Shown piece by piece: positions 52,327-63,600 of a stretch of DNA of 64,000 bases (within the stretch, counting starts at the first letter, position 1; each line of letters opens with the position of its first letter). Under the pieces are notes generated by a model. It did not search any database and was not told the DNA's origin. It worked only from the letters and a program-made list of their open reading frames with translations. The DNA is from DATFVA01 sp963815785 (GTDB lineage: Bacteria > Bacteroidota > Ignavibacteria > Ignavibacteriales > Ignavibacteriaceae), in the NCBI GenBank assembly GCA_963815785.1, contig CAWFHZ010000008.1:171280-235279 (forward strand), read 5' to 3'. Position numbers and translations under genes: made by a program.

Positions 52327-52719
52327 TCAATAAATATTAATTGAATCCATTATACACATTATCAATTCATCAGCCTGATACGGTTTGGCAATATAATTAT
52401 CAAAGCCTGCTTCTAAAAAACCTTCCCTGTTACCAAAATTTGCATAAGCAGTAATTGCTATAACCGGTATATTTTTGCCCTTATCTGTTTTTCTGATTTC
52501 TTTCATTACCTCAATACCATTTTCACCAATGCCAAGATTTATATCCATTAAGATCAGACTATAATCACCCTGGGTGAATAAATCTAACCCTTCCTTACCA
52601 TTTTTTGCGAGATCAATCTGAAAATTATTTTTAAGCTGAAATTCCATAACTTTTCTGTTAATCTCGTCATCTTCAATAATTAGTATTTTCTTTTTTGATG
52701 TGTTTATATTATCCATCAT
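52327..52719 (-). CDS. Single-domain response regulator (CheY-like)
   Basis: A 130-residue receiver domain: acidic pair in IIEDDEINRK, phosphoacceptor Asp in LILMDINLGIGENG, Thr/Ser in AITAYANFG, Lys in YIAKPYQADEL. There is no output domain. It is 136 bp downstream of the histidine kinase gene on the same strand and is probably its partner. Confidence 0.93.
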   Translation of the reverse strand: MMDNINTSKKKILIIEDDEINRKVMEFQLKNNFQIDLAKNGKEGLDLFTQGDYSLILMDINLGIGENGIEVMKEIRKTDKGKNIPVIAITAYANFGNREGFLEAGFDNYIAKPYQADELIMCIMDSINIY

Positions 52720-52855
52720 TTTATTTTACCTGAATTTATTTATGGGGAGAGTAATTGTGTTATGACACTTTAACACATTTTTGATCTCTGTGTATAAGAT
52801 CTAATATTATTTTAACGTTCAATTTAACATTTACATTTTTAAGTTCTACTATACT

Positions 52856-54007
52856 TCAATTTCCTGCTGGTATTTTTAAAGTAAAAATAGTTTTTGAATC
52901 TGAATTTGATATAAAAAATACTGAGCCTTTAAGATATTGTTCAACAATAAGTTTAACACTGTATGTCCCAATGCCTCTTCCATTGGCAGCTTTAGTGCTG
53001 AAAGATCTTTGGAATAGCTGTAATTGAATTTGTTCGGGAATTACAATATCGTTTTTAATATTAAACAAGACTGAGTCAGCTTCGATTGTACAATAAACTT
53101 TCACCTGGTCCTTTATGCATGAGGCTTCCAGTGCATTTTTAATCAGGTTACCGATAGATCTTATAAGTAATACACTATCGGTTTCCAAAATAACATCATT
53201 CTCCAGATACTCGCACAAATATTTTTTATCCTTGCTTAATTCTGTATTCTTATAAAGATCGTATGATCGGCTAATAATTTCATTTACAGATTTTTTCTGG
53301 AAATTTACAGATAAAGTTCCTTGTTCAGCATTTGACAAATCTCTTTGCGTTTGTATTTCACTGATAAGCTGCTGAGATGAATTGAGAAGTAAACCGCTGA
53401 ATTCATTAATCTCCTCAATTTTTTCAGTTGAATTTAATATTTCAGAAATTCCATGTATTGCAGTAGCCGTATTCAAAACATCATGAAAAAATATTTTTTC
53501 TAATATTTTTCTTCTTTTTTCATCTTTGATATCCTCAATTGAAAATAAAATAAAATTTTCATCTGAAAATTTCAAAACAGAAGTAAATACACGAAGATCT
53601 AATGATGATTCGATGCCATCTTGCTCAGTAGTAATACGACACTCACTGGAGCAACCTATTAAAGTCTCTCTTGTATATTTATTACACTTTCCCGCTCCGC
53701 ACTCAGCACAAAACTTTGATGTTCCGCACCCTGCAGGCATTTCAAATTTGTGTATGCATTTTAATGCCTCGCCTAACCTTTGTCCATAAATTTCTCCGGA
53801 TTGATCAGGGAACAACAAACCTGCAGCTTTACTATTGTAAGAAATTATTTGCCTGTTTTGGTCCAGTATTACAGCGAGATTTGGATAGCCTTCTAAAAGT
53901 TGTACGATCAGAGGATTGTTCGCAATATTTTTATATCTCTGAATTTCCTGTTCGTTTGAACGAACCGGAGAATCGAAATAAGTTGTGATTGGATAATTTT
54001 CTTCCAT
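52856..54007 (-). CDS. Soluble histidine kinase with cysteine-rich PAS domain
   Basis: A 383-residue kinase without membrane segments. A PAS-like domain (about 35-160) contains many cysteines (GCGTSKFCAECGAGKCNKY, GCSSECR), arranged as if to bind a metal or cluster. The phosphorylation helix is HDVLNTATAIHG (residue about 190) and the ATP-binding domain ends with the GRGIGTYSVKLI G-box. The HDxxN form of the H-box differs from the HELRTP of its neighbours. It likely phosphorylates the receiver encoded next (52327-52719). Confidence 0.88.
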   Translation of the reverse strand: MEENYPITTYFDSPVRSNEQEIQRYKNIANNPLIVQLLEGYPNLAVILDQNRQIISYNSKAAGLLFPDQSGEIYGQRLGEALKCIHKFEMPAGCGTSKFCAECGAGKCNKYTRETLIGCSSECRITTEQDGIESSLDLRVFTSVLKFSDENFILFSIEDIKDEKRRKILEKIFFHDVLNTATAIHGISEILNSTEKIEEINEFSGLLLNSSQQLISEIQTQRDLSNAEQGTLSVNFQKKSVNEIISRSYDLYKNTELSKDKKYLCEYLENDVILETDSVLLIRSIGNLIKNALEASCIKDQVKVYCTIEADSVLFNIKNDIVIPEQIQLQLFQRSFSTKAANGRGIGTYSVKLIVEQYLKGSVFFISNSDSKTIFTLKIPAGN

Positions 54008-54174
54008 TTTATTTTATATTCTAAATTAATCTGATATTACAAGAACCAATGAAAATTATACTGACAGAATTCAATACTGAATTTTACTAGTAACATAACT
54101 CTATTTCCCATTTTAAAAAACTTAAATACAGTTTAATTATTTAAGTCGGAAAATGAAAACCATTTGATAAAGCA

Positions 54175-55203
54175 TCAGTTTTGTGTTACTATTTTTCTCA
54201 AAACTTCTCTAACATCATTTATTTTAAATGGCTTGGACAGATAATGAGAACACCCTGATTCCAAAAATTCCTCTCTGTCACCTTTCATTGCGTACGCTGT
54301 GATAGCAACTATCGGAATAGTTTTATAACCAGGTAAAGTTCTGATTTTCTGAGTCGCCTGCATCCCATCAATTCCACGCTTAAGATTCATATCCATAAAG
54401 ATTAAATCATATTTTTTCTTTTTCAGTTTCTTCAAAGCAAATTCAGCATCAGCAATATGTTCAAGCTCAACATAATCATTTATGTATCTGTTAAGAATAG
54501 GAAAAACCAAAGGGTCATCATCAACCACTATTGCCTTGAGTTTTATTGATATCTTTTCAGGAAAATTTTCAGCTTGTACGATCTTGACCGGAGTTAACGG
54601 TTTTACTTCTTCCGCATTCACACTTACAGGCAGTAAAACAGTAAATGTTGATCCAACTCCAACTTTACTTGTAATTGAAATATTACCGCTTAATTTTTCG
54701 ACTAATTTTTTTGTAATACTTAGACCTAAACCTGAGCCTTCAAAATTTCTGCTGAACCCTTCGCTGACCTGACGAAATTCTTCAAATATAATTCCATAAT
54801 TTTTTTTATCTATACCAATTCCCGTATCAGTAACTTTTATTTCTGCAGCATTATTTATAAGTGAAATAGCAGTGGTAATACCGCCTTCAGCCGTGAATTT
54901 AACAGCGTTGTTGATAAGATTGTTCAATATTGAATAAAGAGCACGCCGATCGGAATTTATTATTATAGAATCCTGATTAGTTATAACCTTTAAATATAAT
55001 CCCTTTTTTCGACCAATTTCTTTGAACAAGTCAGTAATTTCATTTGTTATATTCACCAGATCTATTTGCTGATACTTAATCTCTTTCTTTTCTGTTTCCA
55101 GTTGAGACAAATCCAATATCAGGTTTAAAGTTTCTGAAAGTCGCTGCCCGCTTTTAAATATAGTATCTGCCATTTCTTTAAATTCTTTGTGATTCAATAT
55201 CAT
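54175..55203 (-). CDS. C-terminal fragment of split hybrid histidine kinase (ATPase plus receiver)
   Basis: A 342-residue frame starting inside the HisKA domain: second dimerisation helix (KEMADTIFKSGQRLSETLNLILDLSQLE), HATPase (VTDTGIGIDKKNYG, GLGLSITKKLVE) and one receiver (IFMDMNLKRGIDGMQ, AITAYAMKGDREE, LSKPF). The H-box is not here but at the end of the overlapping upstream frame (55178-59260). Removing one base in 55178-55203 would fuse both into a 1694-residue kinase. As written it would be a kinase core without phosphorylatable histidine. Confidence 0.85.
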   Translation of the reverse strand: MILNHKEFKEMADTIFKSGQRLSETLNLILDLSQLETEKKEIKYQQIDLVNITNEITDLFKEIGRKKGLYLKVITNQDSIIINSDRRALYSILNNLINNAVKFTAEGGITTAISLINNAAEIKVTDTGIGIDKKNYGIIFEEFRQVSEGFSRNFEGSGLGLSITKKLVEKLSGNISITSKVGVGSTFTVLLPVSVNAEEVKPLTPVKIVQAENFPEKISIKLKAIVVDDDPLVFPILNRYINDYVELEHIADAEFALKKLKKKKYDLIFMDMNLKRGIDGMQATQKIRTLPGYKTIPIVAITAYAMKGDREEFLESGCSHYLSKPFKINDVREVLRKIVTQN

Positions 55204-58200
55204 TGCGAAGGAAATCAGAATAACCTAGTATTCCAACCAGAGGAGTCCGCAATTCATGACTCATATTAGCCAGGAAATTTGACTTTAAGCGGTTCATCTC
55301 TTCGGCTTTATCCTTAGAAACTATTAAATCGTTTATCATTTTTTTCTGTTCAGTAATATCTTCTTTAATTCCAATGAAATGAGTTATCTCTCCATGTTCA
55401 TTTATTATAGGAGAAATGGATGCTGATTCCCAATAGAGTTCTCCGTTTTTCTTCCTGTTATGAAATTCACCTTTCCAATCTTTCCCGGAAAGAATAGTAT
55501 TCCACATTTCTGAGTAGTCTTTTTTTGTCTTTTCTCCGGACTGAAGAATTCTAGGATTTTTCCCAATCATTTCTTCATAGTTATACCCGCTCACCTGGCA
55601 GAATTTACTGTTTACATACTGAATGTCACCATTCAGGTCTGTTATTACGACCGAAGCCGGACTTTGTTCTATTCCCCGTGATAACTTTCTGATTTCATCT
55701 TCTGCAAGTTTCTGTTCTGTAATGTCATTAAACATTCCAAATGAGCCGGAATAATTTGAATCTTTATCCCATATCGCGGTAGCTGATGCTAAAGTCCAGA
55801 AAACAGAGCCATCTTTTTTTAATAATCTTCTTTCATACATTTCTGAACCCCCGCTTCGTCTTAAGGACATACTTGCAATATGATTCTCCATTTCAGTTGG
55901 TGGAACCAGTTGCTTAAAATTCATTACTTCTAATTCTTCTACTGTATAACCTGTCATTTTAGCAAACCGTGGATTTGCAAAAGTTATTTGTTCAAATTCA
56001 TCTGCAGAACATATACCTTCTATTGACGTATTGAATATTGTTCTGAGTCGTTCTTCACTCTCTCTTAGAACCAGTTCCGCTTTTTTCTTTTCAGTTATAT
56101 CTGTAATTGTTCCGCGTATCCCGGTTACATTTCCGTTAATTATTATTGGAGATGACAATACAATTACATTCAAAGGAGTTCCATCTTTTCGTAAAGCTTT
56201 GTATTCATGCGTAGTAGGATTTTCTCCCTTTAACACCAGTGTAAGATTTTCAGCAACTTTCGCTCTTTCCTCAGGGGTAAATATTTGAAATGCTGTTATT
56301 TTATTAGAGACATCTTCCTGTGAATATTGAAAAATTTTGTATGCCATTTCGTTAACGTAGGTAACCACGCCTTTGTCATCAGTTTCAAAAACAACCTGTG
56401 GAAGCAGATCAGCCATCTCTTTGAATTTTCTTTCACTGGCAATTAATGCTTCTTCCGATTTCTTACGAATGTTTTCAGTTTCTTTAAATTCAAGATTGAA
56501 GGAGATATCCATTGCCATCTCATCAAGAAGCCTTATCTCCTGATCCTGAAAAAAGTCTTTCCGATCCGAGTATAATGAAAACGCCCCAGTAATTATTCCA
56601 AAGACTTTCAGGGGAAAAGATGCGGATGATTTGTACCCTAGCGCTAGCGAATTTTCTTTCCACGGAATCATATTATCGTCATTTTCAATATCATTTGATA
56701 TAAAATGTTCGCCGATTTTCAATGCTCTTCCGGTTGGTCCCTGACTCCTGGTTGGATCATTGAGATCGATGTTAATATTATCCAGATAATTTTTTATAAC
56801 TCCGGCTGATGCAACAACCTCCACTTCATTTTTTCCGTCATTCACTAATCCTATCCAGGCCATTCTGAATTTACCATTATAAATTGCAATCCGGCAAATT
56901 TCATCAAAGAGATCTTGCTTGTCTTTAATTCTTACTATGGCTTCGTTTGTACTGCTTAGCAATGCATAGACCCTGTTAAGACTCAGAATCTCCTGTTCTG
57001 CTTTTTTACGTTCAGTAATATCTTTGATTGTTCCTATCATTTGGATAGGTCTATGATCTTCGTTAAATACAAGTTCTCCCAATCCGTGAACCCATCTCTC
57101 AGATTTATCATTCCTTCTTATAATTTTATATTCTTTATCAAATTTCTGTTTTTGCCCGATTACCTCCGTTGCAAAATAGTCAGCCATTTCTTTTTGCCAT
57201 TCGGGATGAATGATAGAAGTCCACCCCGATACTGATTTATCAAATTCCGGTTCAATTCCGAAAATAAAATCTAATGTTTCCGAGCTTTCCCATCGGTCAT
57301 TTTTTATATCCAGCACATAAGAACCTAATCCGGCAATCTTTTGAGTTTCTTTAAAAAATATTTCGCTTTGTTTTATTGCTTCTTCTTTATTTTTCTTGTC
57401 TGTAAGTTCCCATAAAAGATCCGACAGAAAGTCAGCTATCTCAATATCTTTTCCAGTGTAATCTGTTGGTTTGTTCCCCAGACCCATCACTGCAACAACT
57501 TTGTCATTTCTTAAAACCGGAACTACCATTTCTCTTATTACTTCTGTTTGGCATTCAGGCAAAACTTTATTATTTAATAGTGAAGTATAGTCATTATGCA
57601 CCACCGGTTTCTTTTCACGCAAGCAATCAACCCAGACTCCCGTTTCACTCATCTTAAATTGAAAACCTTTACCTTCGGCATTACAAAATTCTTTTTCTGT
57701 TCGAGTTGACCACGCCTGAAGCAGGATAGTCTCCTGATCCGGCATAACGAAATGATAAAAACTAATCGAACTTTTGGTAAAACCAGAAATTTCATCCAGA
57801 GTTTTTGTTAGCAATTCATTCAGTGTATGCGATTGAGCATAATCATACAACATTAACCGGCTATCTATCATTTTACTATTTAATCGTTCTTCAGTCTGGT
57901 CTCTGAAGACCAAAACAACACCTACTATTTCTCCTGCTTCATCTCTTATTGGTGCACCGCTGTCACTGATTGGAGTTTCAGTTCCATCTTTCGAAATCAG
58001 GAGAGTGTGATTGGCAAGTCCTATTACAAGTCCATCCGCCAATACTCTTCTTATAGGATTTTCTGCTTTCCTTCTGGTTTCCTCATTAACTATTTTAAAA
58101 ATCTTTTCTAAAGATCCGTCTCTTGCTTCAGCAAGGCTCCAGCCGGTAAGTTTCTCCGCAACTGAATTAAGGTGCTGTATTTTACCTTCGTTATCTGTAG

Positions 58201-59260
58201 TTATAACTGCATCCCCGATACTGTATAGTATAGTTTTAAATTCTTCATTAGACTTATACAGTTCGAGATTTAAATTTCTTTGCCTGAAATGGTTCATCCA
58301 TGAAATACCGAAAGCGAGTGCAATCAAAATCAGTATAACAAACAAAATAACTGCTGATTCAACAAACCCTAAATCTTTCAGGATTTCACTTTTATCCACT
58401 TTAGCAATCATAAACCAGTTTGTTCCCGGAACTGCATTTATATATGACAAAACTTCAACATCACGGTAATCTTTTCCTTCCCATATTCCCTTATATCCTA
58501 AAATTGCCTGAACTGCAGGAACTTTATTTTCTGTCAATGGAATTTCCAGTGTGAGAGCTGTATTCTTTTCAAATCTCAAATTATTAAGGAACAGAGCAAA
58601 ATTCCCTTTTTTCCTTATAAGCAAACTTTCTCCGCTCTTATTTGGCAAGGGCCACGCCTGGACAAGGGGATATAGAAAGTGTTCAGGATTGATTCTTAGA
58701 ACTAAAGCTGCAATTACCTCATTCTTATCATTTATAATGGGAGCGATTATTTCATAGAGGATTGCCTTATGAATTTCAGAATGATATAAATCAGTGTCTT
58801 CAATTTTTTTGTTTTGAACTGATTCATGAATTCCGGTTATAATTTCCTGGTCCAAAGAATTTAATTCCAACTCAGTAGAAAGAAAAATCTTCGAATCAAC
58901 CGAACATATGATAACTTCACGGTAACTATATTCATTCTGAATTGAATATAATTTTTGTCTGATACTATTTGTTAATGACGTGTTGTTTTTATCATTAAGC
59001 CATTTTGTTAAAACATCTTTAAGAAATGGATCACCTGAAATAGATTGTGCATTAGCGATTCGCTGCTGATGCCAGTTTGCAATCTGATGAATTTTTAATT
59101 GTGCAATAGCAGTCAGATCATTTTTAACCTCTGCCAATTTATGTTTTGCAGAATAATCATAGTACAGATACCCGCCGGCGATGATCATCAGAACAATAAT
59201 AGAGATAAATAAGACTTGGTATTGTTTTTTTATTAGCCGGGGTTTTAATTTTTTACTCAT
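55178..59260 (-). CDS. Large membrane-bound PAS/GAF sensor, N-terminal part of split histidine kinase
   Basis: A 1360-residue frame. Transmembrane helices at about 14-34 and 300-322 enclose a periplasmic sensor domain. The cytoplasmic part has PAS (about 335-450), GAF (about 470-620, with GVWVDC and VVHNDY), PAS (650-770), a second GAF (785-950) and three PAS domains (about 960-1310), then SHELRTPLVGILGYSDFLRND, the H-box and first helix of HisKA. The frame stops soon after, at 55178, and the rest of the kinase follows in another frame (54175-55203). The gene is therefore frameshifted by one extra base or by an assembly error. Confidence 0.88.
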   Translation of the reverse strand: MSKKLKPRLIKKQYQVLFISIIVLMIIAGGYLYYDYSAKHKLAEVKNDLTAIAQLKIHQIANWHQQRIANAQSISGDPFLKDVLTKWLNDKNNTSLTNSIRQKLYSIQNEYSYREVIICSVDSKIFLSTELELNSLDQEIITGIHESVQNKKIEDTDLYHSEIHKAILYEIIAPIINDKNEVIAALVLRINPEHFLYPLVQAWPLPNKSGESLLIRKKGNFALFLNNLRFEKNTALTLEIPLTENKVPAVQAILGYKGIWEGKDYRDVEVLSYINAVPGTNWFMIAKVDKSEILKDLGFVESAVILFVILILIALAFGISWMNHFRQRNLNLELYKSNEEFKTILYSIGDAVITTDNEGKIQHLNSVAEKLTGWSLAEARDGSLEKIFKIVNEETRRKAENPIRRVLADGLVIGLANHTLLISKDGTETPISDSGAPIRDEAGEIVGVVLVFRDQTEERLNSKMIDSRLMLYDYAQSHTLNELLTKTLDEISGFTKSSISFYHFVMPDQETILLQAWSTRTEKEFCNAEGKGFQFKMSETGVWVDCLREKKPVVHNDYTSLLNNKVLPECQTEVIREMVVPVLRNDKVVAVMGLGNKPTDYTGKDIEIADFLSDLLWELTDKKNKEEAIKQSEIFFKETQKIAGLGSYVLDIKNDRWESSETLDFIFGIEPEFDKSVSGWTSIIHPEWQKEMADYFATEVIGQKQKFDKEYKIIRRNDKSERWVHGLGELVFNEDHRPIQMIGTIKDITERKKAEQEILSLNRVYALLSSTNEAIVRIKDKQDLFDEICRIAIYNGKFRMAWIGLVNDGKNEVEVVASAGVIKNYLDNINIDLNDPTRSQGPTGRALKIGEHFISNDIENDDNMIPWKENSLALGYKSSASFPLKVFGIITGAFSLYSDRKDFFQDQEIRLLDEMAMDISFNLEFKETENIRKKSEEALIASERKFKEMADLLPQVVFETDDKGVVTYVNEMAYKIFQYSQEDVSNKITAFQIFTPEERAKVAENLTLVLKGENPTTHEYKALRKDGTPLNVIVLSSPIIINGNVTGIRGTITDITEKKKAELVLRESEERLRTIFNTSIEGICSADEFEQITFANPRFAKMTGYTVEELEVMNFKQLVPPTEMENHIASMSLRRSGGSEMYERRLLKKDGSVFWTLASATAIWDKDSNYSGSFGMFNDITEQKLAEDEIRKLSRGIEQSPASVVITDLNGDIQYVNSKFCQVSGYNYEEMIGKNPRILQSGEKTKKDYSEMWNTILSGKDWKGEFHNRKKNGELYWESASISPIINEHGEITHFIGIKEDITEQKKMINDLIVSKDKAEEMNRLKSNFLANMSHELRTPLVGILGYSDFLRNDIESQRI

Positions 59261-59402
59261 CGATTTTCCAATTGATAAAAACTAGTATTACATCCCTCAA
59301 AATCATTATTTTGAATTAATTAGTTAGTAATATTTGTGCCAACCAAATAATTTGCCGTAAGCACTTATTCTGAATTAAACAGAGCCTAAACAGTATTAAC
59401 TT

Positions 59403-59819
59403 TTAATTTTTCAGTACTAATTCTTCTAATTTCTTTGTTCCTTCACTTTTGTTAACAGATTGCTCTGCAAGATCATTTATTAAACTTTTAAGGATTTCAA
59501 AATCCTGACTCTTATCGAAAAAATAATCTGCACCTGCTTCAATCGATTTCATTTTGTACTGTGTATAAGGGTAGTTTGTTAGAATACACACTTTAGATTC
59601 GATCTTATTCTCTTTTATTTTTTTTAATACTTCAATGCCATTTAATTCCGGCATCCTGATATCAAGCAAAATAAAATCCGGCCTCAGTTTATTAATAAGA
59701 TCAAATGCTTCAGCTCCATTCTTTGCTTCCGCAACAATTTCAACATTTTTAATTTCATTAATTGATTCCCTGATTCTGTCACATATCAGTTGAGAATCAT
59801 CCGCAATTAAAATCTTCAT
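59403..59819 (-). CDS. Single-domain response regulator
   Basis: A 138-residue receiver: IADDSQ acidic pair, phosphoacceptor Asp in FILLDIRMPELNG, Lys in FFDKSQDF. I start it at the ATG at 59819 (MKILIADDSQ), which has an AAAGGAACAATTT ribosome-binding site; a longer frame to a TTG at 59846 would include that site and is less likely. About 20 residues follow the domain without any known output. It sits between the giant kinase and the NarL-type regulator on the same strand. Confidence 0.9.
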   Translation of the reverse strand: MKILIADDSQLICDRIRESINEIKNVEIVAEAKNGAEAFDLINKLRPDFILLDIRMPELNGIEVLKKIKENKIESKVCILTNYPYTQYKMKSIEAGADYFFDKSQDFEILKSLINDLAEQSVNKSEGTKKLEELVLKN

Positions 59820-60014
59820 AAATTGTTCCTTTGTATAATTTTCCAAATGAAATGTACTGTAAAGATGTTGTAATAAATATCGGTTGAATGCTGATTGTTT
59901 TGTAGGTGTTTGCCCTACATCTGTAGCCTGGGGCAGTTACAACTATTTTTAAATATTAATATAAAGCAGGGGATAGGTTTCAATAAGAAATACATTATCA
60001 GAGGAAAAATTAAT

Positions 60015-60644
60015 TCATTCAATCATATTATTCTTAATAGCATAATAAGTAAGCTCTGCATTAGTATTCATCCCCATTTTTTTCAAAATACGTGAACGGT
60101 ATGTGCTGACAGTTTTATCACTGATGATAAGTTGTTCTGCAATTTTTTTTACTGATTTACCGCGAGCTATCAGGCACATTATCTGAAACTCTCTCTCGGA
60201 CAGATTATTGTGAGGCATTTCTAAATTATCAAAAAGGTCTCCGGGGATTATTTTTTCAGCAAGAACCGAAGAAATATATTTGCCGCCGGATATTATCTTT
60301 CTAACAGCAGCGACTATTTCTTCATAAATACTATCTTTACATAAATAACCGGATGCGCCTAATTTAAAAGCCTGTATTGCATATTGTTCTTCCGGGTGTA
60401 CACTTAAGATTAAAACAGCAACTTTATTTTTAGCTTCTTTCATCTTTTTAAGAACATCCATTCCACTTATTCCCGGCATTGATACATCCATTATTATGAG
60501 ATCATATTCGTTTTTTTCAATTTTAGCCATTGTATCAATTCCGTCTATCGATTCCTCAACAGCAGAAATCTCTTCCATGGAAGTCACTAATTGCTTCAAT
60601 CCTTCTCTAACAATTGCATGATCGTCTGCAATTAATACTTTCAT
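60015..60644 (-). CDS. NarL/FixJ-family DNA-binding response regulator
   Basis: A 209-residue two-domain regulator: receiver (IADDHAIVREGLKQL, phosphoacceptor Asp in LIIMDVSMPGISG, Lys in GYLCKDS) and a LuxR-type helix-turn-helix (LSEREFQIMCLIARGKSVKKIAEQLIISDKTVSTYRSRILKKM). The start overlaps the kinase stop by one base (TAATG), so the two are translationally coupled and form a cognate pair. Confidence 0.95.
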   Translation of the reverse strand: MKVLIADDHAIVREGLKQLVTSMEEISAVEESIDGIDTMAKIEKNEYDLIIMDVSMPGISGMDVLKKMKEAKNKVAVLILSVHPEEQYAIQAFKLGASGYLCKDSIYEEIVAAVRKIISGGKYISSVLAEKIIPGDLFDNLEMPHNNLSEREFQIMCLIARGKSVKKIAEQLIISDKTVSTYRSRILKKMGMNTNAELTYYAIKNNMIE

Positions 60645-63600
60645 TATTTATCTCTGTTTTCACTAGGAATTGAAACTGTTAAAATTGTGCCGTGATCTTC
60701 ATTAGTGCCAATCTCAAATTTCCCGTTAAACTGGTTAACTCTTTCCCTCATACCAACCAGACCGAGTGAATTTTTTTGATTTATTTGATTGCTCTTGATT
60801 CCAATGCCGTCATCCGCAATTTTCAGAATAACATTATTCATGTACAAATATAATTTAATTTCAACATTTTTAGCATTTGCATGTCTAATCACATTGGTCA
60901 AAGCTTCCTGTAAAACACGGAAAAGTGCTAAGCTTACTTTTGAATCCATATCAGGTGGTTCATCCAATTGAAGATGACAATTTACCCCGGTTCGTTTTTC
61001 AAACTCCTGGCTGTACCATTGAATTGCAGAAGCAAGTCCAAGATCATCCAGCATACCCGGGCGTAAATCTGAAGAAATTCTTTGCACATCTTGTATAGTA
61101 ACCGAAACAATATCTATCATTCCCTGCAGCTTCCTGTTCAATTCAGGTGTTGCAATCATTTTATCTTTTAGCCAGTTCAAATCAATCTTAAGCGCTGTTA
61201 AAGACTGACCAAGCTGATCGTGAATTTCCCTGGAGATATCTGCCCGTTCACTTTCTCTTATATCCGTTAAACGGGTATAAAGCTCCTTCATTTGCTTCCT
61301 GGATTTCAGAATATCCAGTTCTGCTTTTTTTCGTTGAGTTATATCAGTAATGGTTCCAATGTATCCTACAACGCGGTTTTTAGAATTTATTTCAGGAACT
61401 GCCTGACCCATTACCCACCTGATTGTTCCGTCAGTGAGCAGGAAACGATAATCAGTAAAAATTTCTTTTTCCACTTTTATAGTATCCTGCCAACCTTTTT
61501 TTATTTTTCCCCGATCATCCGGATGCACAGCTCTCAGCCAGCCATCTCCCAAAGCCTCCTGAAGTGATAATCCTGATAATTTACTCCACGTTGGATTAAC
61601 ATAAGTTGTGCTTCCACCCGGAGTGGTTCTGAAAATCCCGACCGGGGAAACATCTGCCAGGGTTTGGAATAAATTTTTGCTTTCAATCAAAGCTTCTTCA
61701 GCCAGTTTGCGTTCTGTTACGTCATTATATGAAGTTAGAAACTGGTAAACGAAACCATCAGCATTTCGCTGGCAAATAGTTGAAAGTGAAATGTATGCAA
61801 TGCTTCCATCCTTTTTTATAAATCTTTTATCAATTGTGTAGGAGTCTATTTTTCCTTCCAGTACCTCATTAAACAATTTGAGATTCTCTGTCAGATCATC
61901 CGGATGGGTTATTGTTACCCAATCCAAATTTAACATTTCCTCTTTTGAGTATCCCATTATCTCACAAAATCTCTGGTTAACTTCAATCCATGATTTATTC
62001 GGAGCCGTAACACTTAATCCTACTGTACTTGAATCAAAATAATTTTTAAATTCTTCTCTGCTTCTTCTCAGTGCCTGTTCGGCTATGATACGTTCGGTTA
62101 TATTACGGGCAAATCCCTGGAAACCAATTAATTTCTTCCCTCTATGGTATGGTGCAGACAATACTTCCACATAAATTATCCGTCCAAATTTGCCCCTCAC
62201 TTTGTACTCTATTGCTTCAGATATATTCTGTCCGTTAATAATTTTTTTAAGTCTTTTTTCATACTGTTTTTTATAGCTCTCAGGAATAATTTCAAATATA
62301 TTCATAGATAGAAATTCTTCTTCACTGAAACCGAGTTCAGTACACATTGATTTGTTAACAGATAAAAACTTACCTTTCAGATCTACGATGAAAATACCAT
62401 CAGGACTTTGAGCAATCAGTGTTCTATATTTTTCTTCACTTTCCTTCAAACTTTCCTCAGCAAGTTTCAGCTCAGTTATATCTAATATGGAGACAATACT
62501 TGATTTTGAAAAGGGAATCATTCCAATATCTAAAATAGCGAACCTGTTTTCACCTTTTTTATTAATAAGTTTTACTTGGTATTTCTTGGGGGCACTTTTA
62601 GGATTTTTCCGACGCAGCTCATGATTTTTAACCATCTCCGCTAAACTTTCTTCAGATACGAAATCAGTCCAGCTCATACCTACAAGTTCCTCAGGTTTAT
62701 ACCCCGTGGTAATAAAGCATTCAGCATTAGCCATTATAATTTTTTTGTTTTCTTCAACAATTAACGTGGCTGTACCGGTAGATTCAAAGATGGTCTTATA
62801 TTTTGCCTCACTTTCCTGAATGGCTTTCTCAGCAAGTTTACTTTCTGTAATATCCCTTGTTATAGAAATAATATGGGGTTCATTTTTGAGTGAGATAACT
62901 GCAGCAGACATTAAACCGTATATAACACTTCCATCCTTTAATCTGAATCTTGCATCCAGGTTAGTAACCCTGCCATAATTTTGTAATTCTGAAACTAATT
63001 TTGCACGATCCGCTGGATTTTCCCAAATGTTAATCTCAAGAGAAGTTTTTCCTAAAACATCTTCTTTTGTATATCCTGTTATCCTGGTAAAACTTTCATT
63101 AATGTCCAGATACATTCCATCTTTTAAGCGATTAATATTAACAGAATCCGGGCTTGTTTGAAATGAAAGTTTGAACCTTTCTTCGCTCTCTTTTAATGCA
63201 TCTTCCGCTTTTTTTCGTACAGCTATATCCCATGTTATATCTGCAATCTGCCTTACTCTCTCAATATCTGTTTCGTCATAGTCAAATTCTTTATTCCCCA
63301 CACCAAGAATAGCAACTATTTTTTCATTACGGAAAATTGGAACCACAAGCTCGCGGATGACGGGGGAATGTCCTTCCGGTAATCCTTTTCGATGAAGTAA
63401 GGAAATGTAATCATTGTGAACAATGGCAGAACGGGAATGAATACAATCAACCCAAACACCTGCCTGATCAACCGGGTAGTGTGGTGTCTCAACTTCGGTT
63501 TTGCATATTTTTAATGTACTGGTTGACCATGCCTGAAGTGAAATGGTTTGTTGATCATCTTCTACAAAATGGAAGAATGAAATTTTGCTTCGTGTAATAA

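Noticed and set aside
59820..59846. Longer N-terminus of the single receiver from a TTG
   Set aside because: The AAAGGAAC site precedes the ATG at 59819, and receivers begin with MKILIADD.
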